Shown piece by piece: positions 1 through 11,632 of a stretch of DNA of 64,000 nucleotides. The notes beneath the pieces are model-generated. The model saw only the letters and a list, made by a program, of their open reading frames with translations. It ran no database searches and was not told where the DNA came from. A program made the translations under genes and the position numbers. The DNA lies in contig NC_064538.1 in NCBI RefSeq assembly GCF_023856365.1, forward strand, positions 12,990,435 to 13,054,434, in the 5' to 3' direction. Each line of letters begins with the position of its first letter. Position 1 is the first letter of the stretch. This DNA comes from Brienomyrus brachyistius. Taxonomy: Eukaryota; Chordata; Actinopteri; Osteoglossiformes; Mormyridae.

Positions 1-429
1 ACACTGGAATTGCTGCCCATTTCACCCCATGTCCTATAATTGTTCTGATCTGTGCAGTTCATAGATATGTTTGTGGAAGTGTTTAAATACATGTATATGC
101 ATTGTGAGATACTCTGTGTACATCTCGGTATGGCTTACAGAACCATGCATGTCTTCATATTTTTGGAAGGCTTGCATGTACATGAACAAAGGGCTAGGAA
201 ATGAAAATCAGTTGCGTTTCAGGTCGTAAAAGCAGGGCACGTGTATTCAGATATAAACGTAGCTGTTTCTCTGTGGTTTAACAGTACTGTAACTACCTGT
301 AATGAGATGACATGCGAGTTTCCTGTGCCTTTCTCAGCACTTGTGCCACACCTTCATCCTACAGGTAGTCAGTCAGTCAGTCATGGGTTGAAGATTGTGT
401 TTTCCATCCATCACTATATCCAGTTGGTT

Positions 430-528
<99 letters not shown>

Positions 529-1605
529 AAAATAATAATGACCCCTTGCTCTAAATATTTTATGTTATCTTGTGAACAAAACTGAATTGAGGTGAGATCT
601 AGCAAAGTAATTTTGAATATATATTTTTTTCCTTTATAATTTTAACATTTGCTGGTTCGTGATACACAGTCTACATTTTTAACGCATTTTAAAAAACAGT
701 AAATCACTTCAGTGTTCTATCGATGGGATCAGTTACTAGCAACTGTGAAAAGAAGAAAAGTAATTCTGAAAATTTTTATGCCTTTATTTAATTCGTTTTA
801 AAATGCTCATGTGTCTTGGTCTTTTGATGTAGAAGTAGTGGTCATATTCCAGAAACTCTTACTCAGGGGGCTTACATGCTGTATTTCTTGAATAGTCTGG
901 ATGGGTGTAGTTAATCCATTTTTAGGGTTGGCACTAAGTGTTTGTTATGCAGGAGGGCCCATGTACAAGGCGCAATCTGCCTCCATTTTGGTCTGCCCCC
1001 TTCCCTGCAGTAGAATGGGTTTTTGGGGGGGGGGGGGGGACTAAACTTCATTTTCTGAAAAACTGAGAAATGCATGCTGTCTATTTCTTGGACCATATTT
1101 GATTGTTTCTGTTCTCCTTTGATCTGTATGGAATTAATAGTTGAACAGTGAATTACTTCTTAACCAAAGACCAGCTACAAACTTCCAGTCATCCACTTTT
1201 CGTGGTGCAATTATGGTTTTGTGCAAGAAAAAAAAATCTCTAAAATGTTCTTTGATTTTGATTATTGTACGTTTACACATTTTAATCTAAAATGTATTGC
1301 AGCTTCTGTGGTCATCTTCAAATGAATGGTTAGTGAAGTAAAATGTGACTGAATGAATGAATGCAAAACTGTTTCCGAAGTGATGTTCTGGCTTGCATTC
1401 TGGTGTTTAGATTGTCTTTCCAATAACAGACTTGACTCTTGTGCAGTTTAGTCATTAGGTTTGTCGCCAAAGTCCAACATTGTGTTTGTCATTCTGTCAT
1501 TTTTAATGTTTAGTATGAACCGTTTTATACACACATGTATATCATTGAGACTGGATGAATAAATTTTTGTAAACTTGTAAATAAAACTCTATTGTTCCCA
1601 TTGCT
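1..1605 (+). other. Probable 3' UTR of a plus-strand gene starting before the window
   Basis: No open reading frame of note is present. Two AATAAA hexamers lie close together at 1558-1563 and 1580-1585, followed by T/GT-rich sequence around 1600-1635, which is the expected layout of a cleavage and polyadenylation site on this strand. The stretch is T-rich and carries a long TA microsatellite. The host gene cannot be named from this window. If correct, the upstream gene and gpr173 are convergent. This is an inference from the signals only; intergenic sequence with chance hexamers is the alternative. Confidence 0.4.
436..523. repeat. (TA)n microsatellite, about 43 units
   Basis: An uninterrupted TA dinucleotide run of nearly 90 bp. 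It creates artificial Tyr-Ile open frames on both strands that are not genes. Expected to be length-polymorphic and able to extrude a cruciform. Confidence 0.97.
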
Positions 1606-3239
1606 TTTTGTAGACACTTAAGTTTGTGTTTTTATCAAACTTTCTTTCATGTGTATAAGATTTGGATCAGTAATGTAATTAATCATTAAACCGCAATTCA
1701 GTTTGTCACAATTTGAACCTTTGCATCAATTAAATTTTTTCAGTGCTGGTAGAATGTCACATGTTTTGTCACAAACATTTTTTAGCATTTAGTGCCATTT
1801 GCTGTTTATGTAGTCTATGCTAAGTGCACTGCAATGCAGAATGGTCTACCTCTGATATATTACAGTACAGGTCAAATGTTTCATTTCAGTTTTTATATTT
1901 GCTGTTTTAGAAGCAGTAATGTGCATTTTGTTTGCGCAAAGAAATGCATAGGTTATGCAACTGAGAGTTGATCTGTGCAATGGCATTATTCCAGGAACTG
2001 ACTTCTTGGGTAGGTATAGGTTGTCAATGCATGTTTTAAATTTTACAGTGTAAAATTACTACCCATCAGTTTAATATTGGTGTGTCAACCCGCATGCTAC
2101 AATAGTGCATTGAATCACGCCTCTGGTATGATTTATATCGTTCCAGCAGGCGATGTGTCACAAACTCACGTTTTTCAGAGAAGTTAGGCTCAAAATCGTA
2201 CTCCTAGTTTCCACTAGATGGTACAATTGTTCTGTTACCTATGAACTTGTTCTCAGAACGTTATGATTTTTTTTAAATTTGGAAACGTTTAATTTTTGTT
2301 TCTTAGGTCTTATTTTTAAAGGTTCTGTTTATTTCAGAATATGTAGAAAGTGGATGAATTTTGAACTACAAGCTAATTTTAATCCCTTGATTAAAAATTT
2401 CCATTGTGTTGCACGATATTAAGCCATTACAGCAAATTATATTGCATAAATAGAAATGTCTGTCTTATTTTTCCTTTTTCATTTTCCAGATTATAAAGAA
2501 TATTTTTACCCCTGTTTTTGTGTGATATGGTTGTTTTTTCACTATTAAATGGGGGAAAATTCCTTCATCAATGTAACAGGAAGTCTTTTTTCCATTTAAT
2601 AACCTGTTGCATATAAAAATTACATATAAGTTTGGAAGGAGGTTGTTTTAAAATTGGTGACAAGGGAGAAAACAACCTAGAAGAGGATAAAGTTATTTTT
2701 TAAGTGATTTGATATAAAAATCATAATCGGGCATTCACGTCCTGCCCCCATATCCGTCACTCTTAAATTTTTATCAATGACAAATCGGGTCCTTGTTCTT
2801 TCTGCTCGTCCCATCTGTACCCCCCCACTCTCACAGAAGCGATCGCCAACTTATGCCGAGTTATTGTTTCAGGAATATCTTTCTCTCCCTGTTGTCGGCT
2901 CTCCCTATATGGTGCAGCTACTCTGGGGCTTATCCTTGGGTTCACACACTTTCCTTTGGCTGCTGTAGGGTGGGTGTGCTTAGCTTTATTCCACGTGAGA
3001 AATGAAGTGGCCTTGAGCTGGTGGTTGAATCACTTGTCCTGGGTAAATTACTTTAAAACAGGAAAAGGTTCATTTTAAACTGCTGGTTTAACTCGGTGGA
3101 GCAATGCATGTAGTGGTATAAAACATGAACAAAAAATCTGCCCTTTGTTTCAAATCAGTGATTGGTTAATTTTGTTTTAATCGCTGAAATATTTATTTAA
3201 TGGCTTTTTTTGTGCAAAAGTAACTTATAATGGAGAAAA
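1606..3239. other. No gene recognised
   Basis: AT-rich sequence without a convincing open frame, splice-site series or recognised repeat. Overlapping short open frames at 2763-3005 fall in a slightly GC-richer patch but share no recognisable protein family. Confidence 0.5.
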
Positions 3240-3372
3240 AGACTCTTATCCCTGGAGCAGCTGTGGTTAAGGGCTTTGCTCACAGTCACAATGATAATTC
3301 TGCCAACTTCCAGATTTGAAGAGGTGACTTTCCAGTTATGGGCACGGTCTTCTAACCTCTTGGGCCACGCAC
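3240..3372 (-). repeat. Old tRNA-derived SINE fragment
   Basis: Read on the minus strand, it has the fish SINE layout of a tRNA-like head followed by a body containing AAAGCCCTTAACC and CAGCTGCTCCAGGG. The same CCCTTAACC body is seen in the copies at 50226 and 26560. It is degenerate and has no visible target duplication. Confidence 0.55.
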
Positions 3373-6300
3373 CATCTCCATGGGTGATTTTATTAGGATA
3401 AATGTAAATTTGGTGATTTTTCAAGTGCTCGTTCAGGGATGTTGGATTTAACTTAACATGGAAAATCTAGTTAGAGCTAGTTAGTCAATAGCTCAGTGGG
3501 AATGAAAACCATTCACCATCTGCTTAATTGCAGTTGTTCCTACTTTGCATTACACTGAAAAGCACTGTTGGCCATATCTAACAGGTAAAGTAAAACTACT
3601 GAGAACTTCCATAATCATATATACTATCCCCTATTTTTTTTAGACAAATTGTTAATTATAGGTTTAATTTTGTAGTTTAGTGTTATTTTACTTGTCCTCT
3701 CTCCATGAGATGTAGGATATAGGTCAGATTAAGCAAAACACAACTGCTACTGTTACCTGTGTTTATACCCCATTGTGTAATTTCCTTCCTGTTAGAATAA
3801 CTGTCTTTTCATGCAAATAATATGCTTTCATTTGGAACTGAAAAAAAAGTAGTTGAAATGCATCAAAAGTAGACTTTTATTGGCAGGATGGCAAAAAACC
3901 CACTTCAAATGTACAGAAAAGAATGTGGAATCTTTGATTCATCTGTCTACCCCACCTTCAGCTTTTTTTATATACTTCACCACATACTTGAGATTATGAA
4001 AAATGTTACTCCTGACTAATTACTGTAAGTGAGCCATGGGGACAGTAATACTTACAGAATTTAAGGTTTACGTTCAGACCTCGTCTCTTAGCGGAATTCC
4101 ATCATGGGTGTAAATCTCTAAACTGGTACTACGTATGATAAATATTACCGAAGATGCATCTTAATTGTGATTTTGATATTTACAATTTTTGTTTCACATT
4201 TCAATGACATTCTTTATAGGTTGCAGAATCAGCTATGCTATTTCTTTACAAAGTAAGTGCTCTAACATCGAAGCAGGACTTGGGAAACTCAATATGTATT
4301 AAAATACTCATGTTCTTCATTCTTTAATATTGTTTTTGGAAGATCGTGTATGCTGTTCATGCAGCGTGATTTACGTTCCACTTTCAGAAGACCATTTCAG
4401 AACATAATTAAGATTGTGAAAGTAAGTACTACTTTGCGAATGGCAGAAGCCGTAGATTGGTTAAAAAGCATACTAATGAACAGATATAGGGTTAGCTATT
4501 TCAGTATTTCAGTGTATTCTGTAATCACAAAATTAATATTGTCACTATGATATTATTTTCCTTGGATTTGCATAGTTTTTCATGGAAAAGATGTATCCTA
4601 AATTGTAATAGCTTCTGTCAGGTGGGTAATTGACTTTTCATTTTAAATATCTAAAAAAAATTACTATGTTGAATCTGGGGTTAAATCTAGGTTCTAGATT
4701 AACTTTGAATGTCTGATGAATTAAGAATTCTTGCAAAAAATCAAAGAAAAAAAAAACATTTCGTCACTTTTTTAAAATCATTTTATACTTACCATGGCCC
4801 TTTCCCACAGTTAAAATGTTTTATTTCACTTCATAAACTCTTACCCATGACAAATTCCTATAAAAGAAACGCTACCCTGCCAACCACGGATCTACTGAGA
4901 AAACAAATGTGATTGTTGTCACCCAACGTTATAATAGTTCAATAGGAAACTTGTGGTGATAAAAGTAACAAACTGTCAGCGTTGGGCAACTGGGAACTTA
5001 CAGAAAACATTTTAGTGGAGCTGAAAAGTGAAAACTCGTAAAATATGAAAGGGCCGAAACCGAACACCCACAAGTTTTAACTGCTACTAATGCAGACACC
5101 AGTAAAGTCCACCTTCCGTTGATGTTCTTAGTTTCAGTTTACTTATATTTAAAACCATCTATACAGCAAGTTTGATGCCTTAGAGTTTCCCATAGTCACC
5201 CATAGCTTAGATATTGTTTGGGCAACAATTCATTCTTATTTGCAATAGGTTTATCATCCATTTATTAATCTGCTAATGGATACTGGGATGTCTCAATTCA
5301 AAATTCTTTGGAAACCCAGCATTCTGAAATTGGATTTAATTTGGGTTTAAACACTACTGTCCAGTTAGAACAAGCTTAAGCTGACTTGACGCACAGCGTT
5401 GATTCTGTACGTCTTTTGTACAGAGTCCGAGAGAGACCGAGCGAAGCATTAACAGGAGTCAACATTTTTAAAACAAAGCTCTAGGGTATGTGGCCATTTT
5501 TCATTTCGAATACGTGGAATGACCCTCCCTCTTAGCCAATCATCTGTCGCTCACAATCACACACATACACACAGACATGCGTGGTATAAATCTGAGCCAG
5601 AACCCCACCCCGAAAGATTAGTCCATTGTCCATATTATACACATTGGATAGCACGGCGGTCACAGTTAATTTACAAAAGATAGTATGCCTGAAGAAACTC
5701 AAAAAGTCAGAACAGGCATTTATGATCAATAAAAAAAGCTGTTCTCTACACTACCCCCCCCCCCCCACATCCACTTTGTGATCCGCTTCATCACTACTCC
5801 ACATCACCTCATCCCAAACCCACACAGCCCCCCAGAATGAGTAAAAGTCTCTGCAAGAAATCCACACGAATCATTTCCCGTCGTTAAATCCTCAAGAGCA
5901 TCAGCTCCCTATTCTTGTCTCTTCTCCTCAATGTGCAAAATCGTACACTTTTGTCGCATTTGCCAAAATGTTTTTTTTTTTTTTTTATTCATTTAGCTCC
6001 TCTTCTGTGTGTTTTTTACTCAATTCCTGGTGGATAGAGGGGGGTTGTTACTCCTCTCTGTATGAGCAAAAGTAGAAGATGCATCCTCCGATAGGCAATT
6101 TTCTCCACTGGTTTTCTTTTATCATTTCTGGATATCAGGGAAGAAAAAACAGGCACACGAAAACAAATTGTATCTGTATAATTATGTGCCCCATCTGACA
6201 TTGCACAATATAAGGCCATTACAAACAGTCTTGGATCATTAACTGTTAACATGTTTTGTTTATTTTATTTTCTCATTCTAGCCAATAAATAAATAAACAA

Positions 6301-8699
6301 ACAAAATAATCTAGTATTATCTTAGGTAAATAGGTATTACTCCCTACTTCCTTTACCAGTATGTATTTTATTATGTTTTTTTTTTTTTTTTTAATGTCGT
6401 TTGATATAATCAACTAATCAGGTATTTAAAATACACTGGCATTCTTTTCTACCAAAATTCACCATTCGTGGTTTGATTAGTAGGGGACGACTCTTTTTGC
6501 ACTCATTCTTATATAAAAAAAACTCCTCCCAGCAGAAATGACTCAAAATATGAAACGTTTCACGTTCCATCACTCCTGAAAGTTGCTGACATTACAGGGT
6601 GACCATGTCCGGTATCAAAATTGTTCTTCTTTAGTAAATGACATTTTCAACCTGGCATCCCATTACTGCTTAACAGCAGTGCCAGCCTTCAGACGGAAAT
6701 AGTTCTCTACTAAATGCATATATCAATTTTGCATGTGTGTGCCGTGTGACACAGACAGTAGGTTATAAGGTGGACGGATGTAATTACGTTTTTAATGCCT
6801 GTGTCTGAGCGCTCGTCGCCTTTCAAACCTGCACTTTTCACTATGGCCTCCATTCCAGGTGCTGTGGCCCTTTTGTGTTATACGTCCTAATCTGTCCTCT
6901 AGTTTTGTCAGAAAGTCACAAAGAAAGTTACCAGGCTAGAAATGAGCTACTTCTGTCCCTCATGGCCGATTTTCATTATGAGTCATCATTCTTTCGCTGC
7001 TGTATGTCACACCATTCATTTAGTCTGCGACGCTGACTAAAGCAACGAAACAGTTAGGCGAAGTAACACAACAAATTGTGTGAACTGATTCACTAGAGCT
7101 TTTTTTTATTATTTTTTTTTTGCCCTCACTTGTTTTCTCCTGTTCTTTGACAATTGCAATTCATTGAAATAGAACAATACGCCCCTCCTTTCATTACGGC
7201 TGAGGCAGGAACATCAGTTGTGAAGATGGACGCCTCTGTACTAATGTACCATATTTCATGAATTGAAAGCATTAGTTAGGTCATACCAAAAACAAAGACC
7301 GAGATGTCATTAATATGGCTCAACTTCTTTGTTTCAATATAACATTCCTTTTTCTTTACTTTCAACAAGTTTGTTTGTCATTATTATATGAGTCTTATCT
7401 CAAGGATTTAGGGTTCCGCTCATTTCTATTGCCAGGTAACCAATCTTTAAATTCCATCTTTAAATCCATTTCCCAACATATGTTCCTCCCTCATTTGTCT
7501 GAAAAATCAGAGCAAAACAATTCAGGTCTTCCGGTAAATTACTCGTGTGCTGTAAAAGCCCTTGTGTACAGTGTCCAATGTATTTGCACAGTATTCTCAC
7601 GTTTCACTCTCATGAATTTACCATTTAATCCAGTGTACTTATTGGAATACAGCTTTTAAAGGACATAAAAAGGTCAGAATGTGCAACAAAGGACTCACGT
7701 ACCTTTACGTTTGTCAAACCAACCTATAAATAAGTTTAAGATAAATAAACACATCAATAATAATAATTTATCATAATCAAAGAGGACCTTAAAGCCAGGC
7801 AAGGCAATAAAATGCCCGAATATGCTATAATTTACAGAAACTCGGAAATATACATAAATATATTTCACCTTGACCGTGTTAGTGCTGCCTTTGATTCACG
7901 CAGATGAGGAAAACTGAGGCTACTCCATCACTGTGGATGTCCAGCGTGAATCATGTGACTTTGTGAGAGGAAACAGCTCAGGCAGCCAATCAGTGCCTGT
8001 GTCTGCCTGAGAAATGGGATGCGGGCTGGACTGACATCTCGCTCATAGCATTTCAGCAGGCCCAGATTGAGGCCCAACTCTGCCAATGGTGCACTGTGTC
8101 TTGGAGAGAAAATTACCCCCTGGGATCAGAATAAGTCTAATTTTTAACTTTTCCATAAATTTTACATTCATTTCACATCAAAGCTTAGATTATATACATG
8201 CATTAAATTTGGTTCCTGAACTAAGTAGTTCTCCAGAAGTATTGAGTGTTTGGAATATGTCTTAGATTATTATGTAAAGCAGTCTTTGTTAAGACCAAGC
8301 ATCTTTAGAATACCTGTAAAGGCATTTCTGCTGGATGACCTGCTTGTTACACCTGCAAAAGCATAATTAATGTAGCAATAATAGCTACCTCCAAGACAAT
8401 AACAGCTTCACAGTTGTCGTCTTTGTGTGACAGCTCCTGGCCTGACGTAATCCTCAAATTGGACTTCTTGTATGCATTTTAAAACTGGATGTGTACCTTT
8501 TAGGACAGGACATAAGAAAACGTCTCCTTTAATAGAGAGAAATTAAAATATAGTAGAAATCCTCTGCTTTCTTCTCTCTACGCCCAACCCTTAATGCATC
8601 TTGCACTGAATCAAAGGCCACAACAGCTCACGTGGTCCCTCAGGCTGTTCGTGCCTTTGCTGCCTCCCCTGCTGTCAGCCCCTCCCCCTCCCTCTCCTT
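3373..8699. other. No gene recognised; homopolymer runs only
   Basis: Mostly AT-rich sequence with poly-C near 5754-5767 and poly-T near 5971-5986 and 6378-6392. Open frames up to 114 codons (7315-7659) show no family resemblance. The part next to 8700 should contain the 3' UTR of gpr173, transcribed on the minus strand, but no unambiguous AATAAA is close to its stop codon. Confidence 0.5.
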
Positions 8700-9860
8700 T
8701 CACATGACACAATAAGGCTCACGGGGCAGCTGAGGTGTAGTCCTACAGCAAGGAGGCAGGTGAGCTAATAAACCCTTCTTTAGGTCCTTGTTAAGGAAGA
8801 AGCAGATGATGGGGTTGACCCCGGCCTGGGCAAAGCTCATCCAGACAGTGGTGGAGAGGTACCGGTGTGGAATGGTGCAAGCTTTCACAAAGACACGCCA
8901 GTAGCAGGCCACTATGTAAGGGGACCAGAGCACCAAGAAGAACAGAGTGATCACATAGAACATCCTGCCCAGCCGCTTTTCCGCCTTGAACTCCTCCATG
9001 CCCAACAGCCGCCGGTTCTGGTTGTGCAGGTTTTGCCGGATGCCCAGTAGAGTTGGTGGCATGGGGCCTCGGCCAAATCCAGCTATCCAGTTTGCCGCTG
9101 CCTGGCCAGTGGCGCCTGGCCCATGGAAGGTCCAGTTCTGGCTGATGGCTGGCACCATCTGAATGGGCTTCATCTTGCGGTGCTTGTACTCGAAGAGGAG
9201 GAGCTTCATGTAGACTACGTGGGTGGCCAGGATGAGCACGGCCAGCATCAGCATGAAGCCCAGCGTGTCGTTGGCTTTGAAGTAGCGGTGCTCGAAGATA
9301 CACTGGTCCTCTTCTCGGATGAACTTGTAGGTGCCGACGTCAAAGACGGGCGGAAACGCCATGGCGACGGACAGGGTCCACACCATGCAGACCACGGCCA
9401 CGCAGGTCCAGAAGGTCATGCGCTTGGAATAGAAACGGTGGTGCGCGATGGCCATATAGCGCGTGACGCTGATGCAGAAGAGCATGAAGGCGGCATGGAA
9501 GCAGAAGAGCACGGCCATGAAGGCCACCACCTTGCAGCTCAGCACGCTGTAGGTCCAGGCGGAGCCATTCTTGATGGACACCAGCACAAAGGGGAAGCAG
9601 ACTGCCGAGCGGATGGTGTCTGCCAGGCAGAGGTCTAGCAGGAAGTAGTAGGGTGCCTTGTGCAAGGCTCTGTCACGCAGGACGAGCAGAGAGACCACCA
9701 GGTTCCCCACCAGGCTGATGCAGATGATCAGGCCCAACAGCACCAGCTTCGCGTAGGTGGACACCGGCGATGAGGAGCTTCCACCTGCCACTCCTCCTGC
9801 CGCCACAGCTGCCGCCAGAGGAATGCTGGGCCCTTCGCTGCTCTCATTCCCATTAGCCAT
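8700..9860 (-). CDS. gpr173: GPR173 / SREB3, orphan class A G protein-coupled receptor
   Basis: A single intronless 386-codon frame encodes a seven-helix receptor of the SREB family (GPR27, GPR85, GPR173), which are brain-enriched orphan receptors at the plasma membrane. Helices fall near residues 36-60, 70-94, 106-131, 150-170, 199-223, 300-322 and 334-356. The family hallmarks are present: GN at 52-53, D81 in helix 2, TRY at 133-135 in place of DRY, the HHRF motif at 140-143, C109 and C187 for the extracellular disulfide, LWSP at 311-314, and NPIICFF in place of NPxxY. The third intracellular loop carries WTFHGPGATGQAAANW, diagnostic of SREBs. The IREEDQCIFEH loop and the PREPYCVM tail assign it to GPR173 rather than GPR27 or GPR85. 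NES (5-7), NGS (98-100) and NDT (197-199) are glycosylation sequons, the last two in or near extracellular loops. The tail has CC at 371-372 for possible palmitoylation. Human GPR173 is 373 residues by recall; the excess is an Ala/Gly/Ser stretch at 16-32. The first ATG is used. Teleosts may have two copies, so a versus b is undecided. Confidence 0.96.
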   Translation of the reverse strand: MANGNESSEGPSIPLAAAVAAGGVAGGSSSSPVSTYAKLVLLGLIICISLVGNLVVSLLVLRDRALHKAPYYFLLDLCLADTIRSAVCFPFVLVSIKNGSAWTYSVLSCKVVAFMAVLFCFHAAFMLFCISVTRYMAIAHHRFYSKRMTFWTCVAVVCMVWTLSVAMAFPPVFDVGTYKFIREEDQCIFEHRYFKANDTLGFMLMLAVLILATHVVYMKLLLFEYKHRKMKPIQMVPAISQNWTFHGPGATGQAAANWIAGFGRGPMPPTLLGIRQNLHNQNRRLLGMEEFKAEKRLGRMFYVITLFFLVLWSPYIVACYWRVFVKACTIPHRYLSTTVWMSFAQAGVNPIICFFLNKDLKKGLLAHLPPCCRTTPQLPREPYCVM

Positions 9861-10035
9861 CCCTTAAACTTCTTAAACACTCCTGTCCGCCCCCTGCTGG
9901 CCACTGCGCCTCCTGCCCCTCCCCCTCCCCCTCCTCTGGCTGCCCCCTCGTCCGTCCTCGTGGCTGCCTCTCGTCTTGTACTCACAGGAGACCGTGGAAC
10001 CCCATTCCGCACGGGCCCATAGTTCAGAGACCCCG
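9861..10035 (-). promoter_or_regulatory. GC-rich 5' leader of gpr173
   Basis: Directly upstream of the gpr173 ATG the coding-strand sequence is markedly G-rich (C-rich as printed, 9890-9960), in contrast to the AT-rich surroundings. This fits the 5' UTR or proximal promoter. SREB genes usually have a noncoding upstream exon, so an intron acceptor may lie here, but no convincing polypyrimidine-AG is visible on the minus strand. Confidence 0.35.
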
Positions 10036-11042
10036 TTAACAGCTTTCACTTCACCCCCTTGTCCCAGAACCTATGAAGAAAAAAAAACACACATAATTAG
10101 TTACTGTCTTCAGCAAGTTTGTACCGACCATTGTCTAGCTGGAGGATGAAAGAAACCAAATGAAATGGGGGTACATGTCCCCCTGGTTCCTACACGCCTG
10201 GGTGTGTGTGACCCACAGGAAGAGCAAGCACTGCAGCTGCCTGTGGCTTACCAGCTTTTCCCAAAAAAGGATGGAGTCTCCACCTATTTTCTTTATTGTG
10301 GCCTCATAAAAATTCACAGAAAACTGGCCTAAAGCTGCAATGGACCTCCAATGCTACAAACATTATTTGTAATGTTCAGTTGAATATTTTAGCATGTATG
10401 TGATATACTGTCCTCATTTTTCATGTGCCTGTTGGCATACACCGTAGTTGATATAATGCTATGCTTGAATGGTTTACATATAATCATAATGGGCCAGGCT
10501 GTCCTTCTATGGTGGATCTTGCCCAAGTGGACTGACTGGATTAGCAAACCGACTGGTGTACTTCCCGAGCTGCCAAATACTCTCAGGAGCATCCTGTCCG
10601 TTAGCGGGAGAGCAGGTATGTTCTACTGTAGTCTGGGGAGTTTCTTGGCCAGGCTGATTTTGCTTACAGCCCATCCTCTGCTGTGCTTCAGTGGTCGGGA
10701 TTATATGCATGTCAGAAGAAAGTCTAACAAAGTTCTGAGTGTCCATTTACATGCTGAAAGAGAGAAATGTACATAGATTCAAGTATAGAGCTTATTGTCA
10801 TGTAATGCAATTTTAAAGAGTTGTATTTTTTACAGATTATTATATACAGAATATGTATAATTTTTAAGAAATTTTACAAAATGCAGTTTGCTCAGCAAAA
10901 ATCAGTTATCTCCATCAAGCAAAAATAAGCACAAATAAGCATTTGCTGTACCACACTAAGGAGAAAATTCCCCTTCCCCCTTTCTGCACAAATCAGATCG
11001 GCTGTTTTCTCCACATGCTATATGGCATGCCAGCTCCAAGCT

Positions 11043-11084
11043 TGTCACGGTAATTACCTCGCCTGTTGCTAGGCTACACCACCT
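11043..11084. promoter_or_regulatory. TAATTA-containing module, copy 1 of 2
   Basis: Contains GTCACGGTAATTAC followed four bases later by CCTGTTGCTA. The same 14-mer and CCTGTTGCTA core recur 546 bp away at 11589. GTAATTAC is a palindromic homeodomain-type site. The module lies 1.2 kb upstream of the gpr173 ATG on the upstream side of that gene. A regulatory role is inferred from the duplication alone. Confidence 0.35.
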
Positions 11085-11096
11085 TACATCCCTTTT

Positions 11097-11117
11097 TGTG
11101 TGTGTGTGTGTGTGTGT
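11097..11117. repeat. (TG)n microsatellite
   Basis: About ten TG units between the two TAATTA modules. Confidence 0.9.
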
Positions 11118-11588
11118 ACGAGTGTGGGTGTCAGTGTGCATGTGAGTGTGTGCCGGAGCACAAACAGCGGTAGAGATGTGAGCTGGGAAGATAGGGGGAG
11201 GTAGACAAATCACTGGTGATGTGACAGTAGGTTGGAGACAGTAAAAACACAGCCACTGTAATGCAATGGAGCACACTGACTGGAATCCTGTTAAACGAAA
11301 GAAGAAGCGCAACATGGCAAGGGAATGAGATCGCTGGGCTTCTGAGCCTGCAGGGTCACTGGCTTCCATCCAGGGGATGTCTGTGCTCAACAGAAAAGGT
11401 GTGTGAGGTGGACACAGTACTTGCTCGATTACGGTAGAGAAAGGCACCACTTCACCAGATAACCCAGCTGTGTTCATTTCAGCATTAAATGGGGGAGGCG
11501 AGGTTGATGGTGATGGGCTCTCTAAGCCAATAGCAGAGAGAGAACAGCGACGGCATATTGTTTCATATCTGGCATACTAATGTATTTC

Positions 11589-11632
11589 TGTCACGGTAAT
11601 TACAGCAGCCTGTTGCTAAGATACAGAGACCT
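11589..11632. promoter_or_regulatory. TAATTA-containing module, copy 2 of 2
   Basis: Repeats GTCACGGTAATTAC, the CCTGTTGCTA core and a trailing GACCT in the same order and orientation as copy 1, with substitutions only in the linker segments. The surrounding sequence does not match, so the similarity is confined to about 43 bp. That is more like a duplicated or selected cis-element than a recent segmental repeat. Confidence 0.35.

Noticed and set aside
241..605. Tyr-Ile repeat proteins
   Set aside because: Translation of the TA microsatellite.
9123..9638. 171-codon antisense frame inside gpr173
   Set aside because: His/Glu/Asp-rich shadow of the receptor's coding strand; no independent signal.
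8700..9860. Assignment to gpr27 or gpr85
   Set aside because: The IREEDQCIFEH loop and PREPYCVM terminus are GPR173 features; GPR27 has a very different second extracellular loop.
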